DNA of 64,000 nucleotides, taken from contig OZ020616.1 of NCBI GenBank assembly GCA_963971575.1, forward strand, positions 15,655,575 through 15,719,574, read 5' to 3'. The position numbers and the translations under genes are program-made. Source of the stretch: Liopterus haemorrhoidalis (lineage: Eukaryota > Arthropoda > Insecta > Coleoptera > Dytiscidae). Below, in pieces: positions 44,576 through 55,800 of the stretch. The notes under the pieces were generated by a model. That model ran no database searches and was not told where the DNA came from. It was given only the letters and a program-made list of their open reading frames with translations. Numbering within the stretch: the stretch's first letter is position 1; every line of letters starts with the position of its first letter.

Positions 44576-45060
44576 GCAGCACCTCTTCAAATTATTTTTA
44601 GTATATCCCTGAGCACAGGTATTTTCCCCAACTTCTGGAAGTCGGCATTTGTCGTCCCTATCCATAAAACAGGAGCTAGGAACCATGTCGAGAAGTATCG
44701 CCCTATCTCTATTCTCTGTTCTATAGCCAAGATTTTTGAATCAATCATCACTGATTTGTAATTTGAAACATTTAAAAATGCAATATTAGGTACTATTGCA
44801 TTTTTTTTCAGAGGTCTGAACATGGTTTCAACAGCATGGCTTTTTCAGAAGTAGTTCTACATCAACTAATCTGCTGCTATATAAAGATTTTATCATCACT
44901 GCTTTTGAGGAAGGTAAAGAAGTTCATACTGTTTATACCGAGTTTAGAAAAGCCGTCGACCAAGTCGATACTAATATCCTGATTTGTAAACTCAAGCGAT
45001 ATGGCATTAGCAATCCCCTGTTGTCTTGGATCACTTACCTAACTGGTCGCTGACAGTCAG

Positions 45061-45212
45061 ACCAATTCTGTAACTCAGTTACTATGATTTTAGTAACTAA
45101 AATTGTCACTATGAGCAAGGTCAGTTACTATAACGAATGAAAGTCATTATACTTTTTATAATATTTTATCTTGTAGTAACGTTACTACACAGTAATTTTT
45201 TACAGAATTGAT
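45061..45212. mobile_element. fold-back MITE inside the LINE RT
   Basis: ACCAATTCTGTAACTCAGTT and, inverted, ATCAATTCTGTAAAAAATTA. It separates GR..QS from ISNCLSDV of the LINE. The duplicated target is not clear. Confidence 0.65.
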
Positions 45213-45907
45213 CTATCTATATTAAAATAAGCAACTGTCTCTCAGATGTTATAACTGTTTCTTCAGGAGCTCCGCAAGGGTCCCATTTAGGGCCTATTCT
45301 CTTTCTTCTTTTTATTAACGAAATTGCATTTTATATCAAACACTGCAATATCTTATTATTTGCGGACGATATAAAAATCTTCAAGACAAGTTCTACTGCA
45401 GCTGATCATATAGCGTTGCAACAGGATCTCGATTCTATCTTCCAATGGTGCACAGCAAACAACATGTGGTTCAACATTGCCAAGTGCAAATATATCAACT
45501 TCTCTAGAAAACGAGAACCATCGAACATTGTGTATTCACTAGACAATACATCTTTAGAGGAAATCAAAGATATAACGGATTTGGGTGTCTTATTTAGTAG
45601 CGATCTTAATTTTACTGCCCACATCAACACAATCATTACCAACTCGTTACGCATGTTGGGCTTCATAAAAAGACAGTCTGTCAGCTTCAGAAGTTTACAT
45701 ACTGTCCTATTCAATTCTTTAGTAAGGTGTCAGTTAGAATACGCCACATCTACATGGTCTCCAACCCAACAGAGTTTGATTAACAGACAGGAAAACGTGA
45801 AAATCAAATTTTGTAATTATGCACTTTATAAATCGGGAATTCATTACAGTGCTGTACCGAGAGGTGAACGACTATCCGCACTTACAATTGCGTACAATTT
45901 TAATTGA

Positions 45908-46227
45908 ACAAATATGAGGGGGGAATGGAGTAACGTGAACCTATAAACTAGATAATTATGTTAGGTTTAGTTAGCAAAAATTTAGGACAGAAAAAGCGAA
46001 AACTTGATAGACGTAAATAAACGGGTATGCGTAAGAAATATTTACTTCTTTTCAATGAAATTTATAGTATACATATTTAGTAAAACATTAACTTCATAAG
46101 AAATTCATGTTTCTCTGTCAACTACAGATGTATGAATGATTGCTATTGGTTCCCCACTCTTACGGCCAGGCTTTCTCATTTCTAGCTGTTACAATATACT
46201 CTATTCTAAAATATAGCTTATAGTACT
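45908..46227. other. no gene seen
   Basis: AT-rich stretch after the LINE end, downstream of esterase B on the minus strand. Confidence 0.35.
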
Positions 46228-46402
46228 TATATACTGTTCAAAATCAAGAAGTAGTAATCATGCAATGTTCACGTGATAACTTTGTCGAACTCTCGTGGTT
46301 CATTGGCTGTTTAGCAGTTAAATTTGTGCCATATCCTATAGGGTGGCGAATTTAATCTTTCACGTGATTTTATTACTATTTCTGCATTTCGAACAGGGTA
46401 TA
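46228..46402. mobile_element. MITE, CTGTTCGAAATCAAGAAGTA family, copy 2
   Basis: Left ACTGTTCAAAATCAAGAAGT, right, inverted, CCCTGTTCGAAATGCAGAAA. About 85% like 32680-32853 by eye. Confidence 0.75.
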
Positions 46403-46643
46403 GTTCTAATTTAAACTGGTGAGACCATACGGAACAAATCTATTAACTTCTTATATTTATAGTAACTTATATTAAATAATAAGGGAAAATAAAATACAAC
46501 AAAATACAAATCAAGTCGTAAAAATATAATTAAATATACGTACGTCAAAAAGTGTTTATGTATATTAGATTAGTTCGAACTCTACCACCTTGGCGCTGTA
46601 ATCTTAAAAAGGTGTACTTATAACTATACAAAACATTTGAGAT

Positions 46644-46827
46644 CTACAGTTCATCCTTAGGATTAAGCTGATGATTTTCCATGAATGGAAGTGTGTCCCA
46701 GAAATCTCTTTTACCCAGATAATCCGCTTCCATCATCTCTTGCTTATCCGGAGAGGAAATATTCAAATAGTTGAACATCTTATCTGAAGTCACCTTGTAC
46801 CATTTTTCGCCAGGAACATTTGCCTTA
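46644..46827 (-). CDS. esterase B last exon with KDEL
   Basis: 184 nt, acceptor attacAG, stop TAG at 46646-46644. It encodes KANVPGEKWYKVTSDKMFN and ends MENHQLNPKDEL. No AATAAA was found within the next 100 nt of the minus strand. Confidence 0.88.
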
Positions 46828-49800
46828 CTGTAATAAAAATAAACAATTATAAAAAAGTACATATTTAACAAATTTACGAGGGTTTTCCACGAAGTAAAGA
46901 AAGTTTACGCATAATTCAAAATGTATATGTGTTCAAAATAGAACATTACCAGGTCTACAAGTATGAAATGCGGATTTTTTTCAAACTTGCCGCGCAAACA
47001 CAGTGTATAGTTCAAAGTTTCAACACATATGGCGTTTTGTTAAGTTATCATTAAGTGTCAAATGCGTATAGGTTATAATTTGAAAAGTGATCATATAGTT
47101 TTGTTTTACTGTGTTATAAATGTCAAATTTTGTGCCAAATAAAGAGCATTCGCGGACAGTACTACTGTTTTGTTTTCATTTGAAAAAAACTGCTGCTGAA
47201 TCATACCGACTGCTTCGAGAAGCTTATGGTGAATATGCACCATCGCTAGATACGTGTAAACGATGGTTTCGGCGTTTCACAAGTGGTGACTTTGATCTTA
47301 CAGACAAAGAACATGGAAAACCTCCAAAAAAATATGAAGATACAAAATTGGAAACATTGCTACAGGAAGACGATAGTCAATCACCATAGAAAAAAGTTCT
47401 TTTTAGATGAGGAACTCGCTTACTAATAATTGTCAAAGAGTTCGTTCAGTAAACCTGATAACGGAGATCAGGCGCAGCAGTAAAAGCGCCATGTGAGGGA
47501 TCCGCAAATTAAAAAATTTGGGTGGCAAATTTAAATATTTACACTATTTTCTTTTATTTAAAATTAAATTAACAATTGATATTATCTATCTTAAAAATGT
47601 ATTTAATTCTTAAATGCTTTCCAAATTCTATTAAAATAACATTGAAGAATTCAAATACATTTTTAAGATTGTTAACATCAATGTATAGACGGTTCACTTT
47701 TGTAAGAACAAACTACGAGGGAATTTTGTTTTCAATAGTTTGCACCTTTGAAGCTGTATGTCATGTTGGTATTAAAAAATGTCACTTTTTTAAAATGTTG
47801 ATCCATTTGACATATGTCATATTGAAAAATGATATCTTAATTATAATGATCATAACCTTATCAACCTAAAGTCGGTTTTACAGCATAAGGAATATTTTTA
47901 ATTGACATTTAAAGTCAGTAACACACCATAAAAGTAACCAAAATAACCAGATCTAGTGTGTTCTTACAAAAGTGAACATCTTATAGTATAAATATGTTAC
48001 AATGTACAAAATAAAATAAACAAAAATACAAACAATTAAAATATTAAGTCTATATTTATATATTTTTACATATATTATCTAAAATATGTCATTTTAGAAA
48101 AAAGAGACTATAAAGAAAAAAATACTATAATCATTAAAATTACCTGATGTACGGGTACTTCGTACGGCTTTTGTTGTATATATATATATAACTATACACA
48201 TAATAATACACAATTAAATAAACTGTAGATGAGTGGTTATCATACTTAAGATACTTCAATAAATTTATATATAGGTAGCGCCCAATATTCATCTTATTAA
48301 AAAGTATATTAAACAGTAAAGAATCTTTATCATTTTAAATCACTTTTCTTATATATATTTTGCTTACTTTTTGAATATACCATTCAAATTTTGGATGCCT
48401 GATGCAATTCACCCACACGTTAAAAACATCGGCTTCAATTAAAGGAGAACGATGTCTAGTTGATGTAATATCATAACATCCCGGAACACAATATTTTTAA
48501 TATTCCTTGGAAATGGTACAATAGGCTCCATATTGGGTAATTAGAAAACGAACACGTCGATTTGTGAATAATAATAAATATAAAGATCGTATATTTATCT
48601 TTAAAATTTGTATTTTCAATAAAGTCACTTATTATTAATTAAATTCCACGAATACACAAATAGTAGACTAATATTTTCAGTTTATTTTGAACTCTAAAAT
48701 TCTGTAATGGCGGTAGGCGTACGGTGTTGCAGTCGGTAATAACGTGTTCTTCCCCATCCGACCAAGCCAGCGACCAAGTCACTACAGCGCCATGTGAAAG
48801 AATCGCAAACTAAAACTGTATGTTCAAACGGGCTATAGGAGTTACCCGGGCATGGTCAATCACAAAAACAACTAGCAGAGCAGTTAGGCGTTAGTCAACA
48901 AGCTGTTTTCAATCGCCTACGAGAGATGGGTACGATCCAGAAAGTCGGCAGATGGGTTCCACATGCATTGAATGAGAGGCAGATGGAAAAACGCAAAAAC
49001 ACTTGTGAAATTTTGCTTGCACGATACAAAAGAAAGTCTTTTTGCATCGTATCATTACTGGCGATGAAAAATGATTTATTTTGAAAATCCCAAACGCAAA
49101 AATCATGGGTGAACCCAGGCTCACCATCCACATCAACTGCAAGACCGAATCGCTTTGGCAAAAAGACAATGCTCTGTACTTGGTGGGACCAAAAGGGTGT
49201 GGTCTATTATGAATTGTTAAAACCTGGTGAAACAGTTAATACCCAACGCTACCAACAACAAATGATCGAATTGAACCATTCGCTGCTCATAAAACGACCA
49301 GAATACGAAAGAAGACAGCACAAGGTAATCTTTCTCGATAACGGTCCATCATATAAGGCAAAAGCATTTTGCAACACATTGGAGGCACTCAAGTGGGAAG
49401 TGCTACCCCATGCCGCTTACTCACCAGACTTGGCCCCTTCAGATTACCACTTGTTCGCATCGATGGGTCACGCACTTGCCGAGCAGCACTTTTGTTCATA
49501 TGAAAATGTGAAAGAATGGCTAGATGAATGGTTTGCGGGGAAAGGGGAGGAGTTCTACTGGCGAGGTATTCACAAATTGCCTGAAAGATGGGAAAAATGT
49601 ATAACTTCTAATGGAGCATACTTTGAATAAATAAACTTTTACTATTCTTTTGAGTAAAATGTGTTTTATTTAAAAAAAAACCGCATTTCATACTTGTAGA
49701 CCTAGTATGTGTTTTTAAAACACCGCGACAATGGGTACGTTTTGTTGGTGACTGGTTAAAAGTAGAGTACGTTCAACTTAACTTCATCACAGGCAGATAT

Positions 49801-52800
49801 TACCAGTTCAATTGCGCAGAAACCAAATTTTGTCCATTACGTTACCAACAGTTAGCTTCAACATTTCAGTGGCGTCACTTACTTTGATTTGTGTTTGACT
49901 ACACGTATTGTGCGATGTTGTTTGTTTATTTCCGTTATTATTATTTATTTCTCGTACGTTTCAAGGTATACCGTGTACTCAAAATGTATTTAAAATACAT
50001 GATTTTGTGTGTTTGGTTTCCACAACAATTGTTTAAAACCCTAATGTACGTCAATGTGATCAGCTGTTTTCTCGGGCAGAATTGATGACTTAATTTATGA
50101 TACCCTGTGATGAAATTAAGATGAACGAGCTCTACTGATGCGTATTGATGCGCAAGAAAACGATAATTTCGATCGTGAAGTAAGCATAGAATTCAGAGGA
50201 ACTACTAATAGAGAAGGCATGACGCAAATTTTATGTAACCTGAGGTATTGACAAAGAAAAGGTATATTCTGTCTCAAACTAAAGTCGACATGCGGAAAGA
50301 GCTGGTTTGGGTAAAATTATTATTGCGCGGTCATTTTAAATTTTGTGTTTCATGAAATTCTAAAACTAAGAAAACAAAGAAAAAACTAAGATGCCTATCT
50401 TTGTCCTGTCTTGAATGACAGCCAAAAACACTACAATTTGTTCTACTTTTATAGTTTTTCACAACTTCTATCGACATTCTAACAAAAATTCAACACTAGA
50501 ACATATGTAATAAGTTCAAACAGTACCAGAGCGCCTAGTACAATATTTGACCACCAGACTGCGTATCCGAGCGTGTCAGTTCTCCATACCTGAAGAGAGT
50601 GACAAGGTGGTATAATAGACGATATTCTGACTAACAGTTGCTTTCCTGATACTGACAAATTTACTTTTCCTAAACGAATTTACATTTTTTAGTAAAATTT
50701 CATAGATAATTCATTATTATTGTTATAAAACGTGGGTGTACACTTAAACCTAACCTCTCTACTAAAAATTCCATCTTTCCAGTTTTTTGTAATGCTCGAC
50801 ATCTAATCTCTTGAATAGAATCTTCTATTTTAACATATTTTAATTTTGCACCTGGTACGTCATTGTGAAAATAAAGTTATTCATTTTACTCCGAAAATGT
50901 ATAAATGAGATATCTGTAAGACTAGTTTGACAAAAGCACACTGGCGCTAGTGTTGCTGACGTCACTTTGGATATCATCTATTATAGTTGTATGATTTTAA
51001 CTTACCCAGTCTTAGCATATTCCGTGAATGTATCTAGCAACATTTCAGCCATTTTGTTGTCTTCTTTAGTTTCCAAATAATGTTTATACCAAGATGGATC
51101 TGGTGACAAAACATACATAACATCATCTGCGTGGCATACTCCAACGTTCTCTGTGGAATGAGACAGATATTCTGAGGTGCTGAAACCTCCACGATAACTG
51201 AACACGTAGAAATAAACTGGAGATCTATTGGCTTTGGCCTGAAGACGAGCAGCCTTTTCGGCATCTACCACGAATAATCTGTCACCTATCATCTGAAAAA
51301 GAGATTTAAGTTCATAAAAAAATTATAAAATAACAAATAAACAGTTTACAAAACATCTCTTCGCATTAGCTCTACGAGTACCAACATAACTCTAAATAAA
51401 ATATGAGAGAATCAAATTCAAGGTGATATAAGTCACATTTTTTTCATTTCGATAAACAAACCGTTTTACTTATGAAGTAAACATGTACTTTGAAATGTTG
51501 GAGGGGAAAATCTCCGAACCCCAGCTTGGGTGCAGGGGCGGACTGGCCATGTGGAAAATGTGGAAAATTCTACATGGGCCGTATACAAATTGGGCCGTTT
51601 TCTAAATATGTATATAATATTCCGTTTTTTCCAGTTTTATTTTAAAAAAATCATTAATTTCTCTTTCGTTAAATAAGGTTAATTTCAATTTATAGGTGTA
51701 ATCTATATATATAAAATCGTAACTAAGCTACCTACTCATAATCAACGCCCAGCCCAAACCACTGAACCTACAATCATGAAATTTGGCGAGTATATTCCCT
51801 CCATGACCTAAGCACCCACTAAGAACGGATTTTTCGAAACTCATCCTCTAAGTGGGTGAAAAGAGGGTTAAAAGGGGTAAAATGTGGCTTCACGGTTTTC
51901 TTAATATCTCTTAGGTCCAATAAGATATCGACTTGGTTTTTGCTCACAATGATTACTCATGTAAATATTAAAAAACTTATTTCAGGATTTTGTTCTAATC
52001 GACCCCTAAAGGGGTGAATCTACAATCAGGGTGAATTATAGATCCCTTCGCATCTTCTGTGTTTATTGTGTTATTAAATTCCTTTTTGGCATATAGGTGC
52101 CTTTTTAAAATATTTAGAAAGTGTTTTGACCGTTTTTTTAATTTTCAGCCCTAAAGGGGTAAATTGGTATTTTTTATTCGATAGAATTTCGTCTAGACAA
52201 AGAAACATAAAATTCGGGGAGTATATCCCTTTTATGACTTAAGAACCCCCTAAGAAATTATTTTTCGAAATTCGACCTCTCAGGGGTGACAAGGGGCGAA
52301 ATGTGTTTACACGTATTCCTCAATTTCTTTTAGGTCAATAATATATCGCCTTGGTTTTTGCTTATAAAGATTATCCTTATAAATGTTAAAAAACCTATTT
52401 CAAGATTTTGTCCTAATCATCCCTTAAAAGGGTGAATCTACAATCAGGGACAATTATAGAAACCGCCGTATTTTCTGTGTTGGTTGTGTTATAAAATTCC
52501 TATTTGGCATATAGATGTCTTTTTAAAATATCTCGAAATGGTTTTGACAGTTTTTCAAAATTTCACCCCTAAAGGGGTAAAAGGATATTTTTTATTTAAT
52601 AGAACATCCCTAATAGACATAGATACATGATATTCGCTAAGTATATTCCCTCCATGAGGTAAGCATACAACATCTCTTAAATGAGTTATCTACTTGGTTT
52701 TTGTTTACAAAGGTTACCCTTATCTATCTGTAATCTATATATATAAAAGCAAGTGTCCTGACTGACTGACTCATCACCGCCCAGCCCGAACCCTTGGGCC

Positions 52801-55800
52801 TAGAAACTTGAAATTTGGAGAGTATATTCCCTTCATGACGTAAGCACCCACTAAGAAGGGATTTTTCGAAATTCAACCCCAAAGGGGCGAAAAGGGGTGA
52901 AATGTGATTTCACGGATTCTTTAATATCTCTTCGGGTCGATGGGATATCGACTTAGTTTTTGCTTACAAAGATTACACATACATATGCCGAAAAACTTAT
53001 TTCACGATTTTGTCCTAATCAACCCCTAAAGGGGTGAATCTACAATCGGGGTGAATTTTACATTCCGTCCTATTTCCTGTGTTTGTTGAGTTATAAGGTT
53101 TCTTTTTGGCACATAGGTGTCTTTTTATAATATCTCGAAATGGTTTTGACAGTTTTTTAAAATTTCACCCCTAAAGGGTGAAAAGGGGTAATATGTGATT
53201 TCAAGGATTCTTTAATATCTCTTAGGACCAATAAGATATCCACTTGCTTTTTGCTTACAAAAAATACCCATACAAAACCGAAAAACTAATTCCAGCATTT
53301 TGTCCTTATCATCCCCTAAAGGGGTGAATCTACAATTGGGGCGAATTATACATCCCGCCGTATTTCCTGGGATTGTTGAGATGTGACATTACTTTTTGAC
53401 ACATAGGTGTATTTTTAAAATATTTCGAAATGGTTTTGACAGTTTTTTAAAATTTCAGCCCCAAAGGGTGAAAAGGGGTGACATGTGATTTCAAGGATTC
53501 CTTAATATTTCTTAGGACCAATAAGATATCAACTTAGTTTTTGCTTACAAAGATTACCCATACAAATGCCGAAAAACTTGTTTCAGGATTTTGTCCTAAT
53601 CAACCCCTAAAGGGGTGAATCTACAATCGGGGTGAATTTTACATCCCGTCGTATTTCCTGTGTTTGTTGAGTTATAAGGTGTCTTTTTGGCACATAGGTG
53701 TCTTTTTATAATATCTCGAAATGGTTTTGACAGTTTTTTAAAATTTCACCCCTAAAGGTTGAAAAGGGGTGATATGTGATTTCAAGGATTCTTTAATATC
53801 TCTTAGGACCAATAAGATATCGACTTGCTTTTTGCTTACAAAAAATACCCATACAAATACCGAAAAACTAATTTCAGGATTTTGTTCTTATCAACCCCTA
53901 AAGGGGTGAATCTACAATTGGGGTGAATTATACATCCCTTCGTATTTCCTGTGATTGTTGAGATGTAACATTACTCTTTGGGACATAGGTGTATTTTTAA
54001 AATATTTCGAAATGGTTTTGACAGTTTTTTTAAATTTTAGCCCCAAAGGGTGAAAAAGGGTGACATGTGATTTCGAGGATTCCTTGATATTTCTTAGGAC
54101 CAATAAGATATCGACTTGGTTTTTTCTTACAATAATTACTCATACAAATGCCAAAAAACCTATTTCAGGATTTTGTCCTAATCAACCCCTAAAGGCGTAA
54201 ATCTACAAACGGGGTGAATTATACATCCCGTCGTATTTCATATGTTTGTTGAGCTATAAAATTTATTTTTTACACGTAAGGGGTGAATCTACAATCGGGG
54301 TGAATTTTACATCCCGTCGTATTTCCTGTGTTTGTTGAGTTATAAGGTTTCTTTTTGGCACATAGGTGTCTTTTTAAAATATCTCGAAATGGTATTAACA
54401 GTTTTTTAAAATTCAACTCCTAAAGGGGTAAATGGGTATTTTTTTATTCGATACAACGTTCTTTGGACATAGATACATGAAATTCGCAAAGTATATTCTT
54501 TCCATGACGTAAGCACCTACTAATAAGAGATTTTTCGAAGTTGACCTCGAAGGGTCTAAAAAGGGGGTCAAATATGATTTCAGGGATTCCTCAACATCTC
54601 TTAGGACCAATCAGATATCGACTTGGTTTTTACTTACAATGGTTATCTAAACAAATGTTTAAATAACATAGGAATTCAGAATTTTGTCTTAATTAAAATC
54701 TAACTTGAACCCTTCGTATTTCCAGTTTCTTAGTTCCAATCTTTGTTGAGTTATAACACTCATTTTTGATAGAACATCTCTTGGACATAGAGACATGAAA
54801 TTCGGTAATTATATAATGTCCATGATGTAAGCACCCACTAAGAAGGGGTTTTATGAAATTCCAGCCCTAATGGGTGAAAAGGGATGCAATTTGATTTCAG
54901 GGATTCCTCAAATCTCTTAGGACTAATGAGATATAGACTTGATTTTTGCTTAAAAAGGTTACCCATACATTTTTTTTTTATTCAGGATTTTTCCCTAATC
55001 AACCCTTAAACGGGTGAATCTACATTCGGGTTGAATTATAGAAACTTTTGTATTTCCTGAGTTATAACATTTCAAGTTGGTGCATAGGTTTCTATTCAAA
55101 ATATTTAGAAAGCGTTTTTACAGTTTTTTTAATTTCATTCCTAACGGGGTAAATTGGTATTTTTATTCGATAGAACGTCCCTTGACATACAGACATTCGG
55201 GAAATATATTCCCTCCATGACGTAAGCACCCACTAATATGGAATTTTTCAAAATTCGGTCCCTAAGGGGGTGAAATTGGCTGAAATGTGATTTCACGGAT
55301 TCCTCAATATCTCTTAGGACCATTGAGATATCGACTTGGTTTTTACTTACAAAGGTTACCCATAAAAATATAAAGTTATGTCAAAATTATACCCTAATCA
55401 ACCCCTAGAGAAGAATTATAAAACTCTTCGCATTTTCTTCGTTTGTTGAGTTATAATATTCCTTTTAACATATATATGTCTTTCTAAAATGTTTAAAAAG
55501 TTTTACAGTTTTATTTTTACTCAGTAGTTCGAGCCCTATATAGTGTAAAAGGGTATAATGTTTTTTCATGGTTTCCTCAATATCTCTTAGGACAGATGAG
55601 ATATCGACTAGGTTTTTGCTTACAAAGGTTACCCATACACATGTTTAAAAACAAACTGAGGATTTTACACTAATGCCTCCGTCAGTATACCGTAGCGAAG
55701 CACGGGTACTCAGCTAGTACTTGATATAACAATACCAATTTCAAATTATTTGCAAGAAAGGAGCATAGTTTTCATCAAAGCTCATCGTATGGTTATGAAT

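Larger units (their letters stand above)
43360..45907 (+). pseudogene. LINE with endonuclease end and reverse transcriptase, split by MITEs
   Basis: A Jockey/I-type non-LTR retrotransposon with stops and frameshifts. 43400-43600 holds the endonuclease tail (HLGDILDLIFFNN, PMVPEDPYHPSLEFSL). The RT follows: LDQNKSQGPDGIPPIFLVKC (44235), KYRPISILCSIAKIFE (44690), GAPQGSHLGPILFLLFINEI (45270), LLFADDIKIF (45355) with the catalytic Asp pair, then a 163-codon frame to 45907 with LEYATSTWSP. Inserts at 44310-44575 and 45061-45212 interrupt it. Confidence 0.88.
46949..49705 (+). mobile_element. mariner element (DD34D) split by a 1.47-kb insert
   Basis: Ends CCAGGTCTACAAGTATGAAA and, inverted, CTAGGTCTACAAGTATGAAA, continuing TGCGG; TA on both flanks. 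The transposase N-terminus is at 47120-47390 and the rest at 48856-49630. Lies in the 4.2-kb intron of esterase B. Confidence 0.88.

Noticed and set aside
17700..46600. One single large esterase gene from 57076 to 7030
   Set aside because: The C-terminal exons with a stop codon (46644) lie upstream of the N-terminal exons (17438) on the same strand, so two genes are needed.
51002..55400. Genomic satellite DNA independent of transposons
   Set aside because: The array lies wholly between Helitron-type TC and CTAG ends, which themselves are inside a hAT element with an exact duplication.
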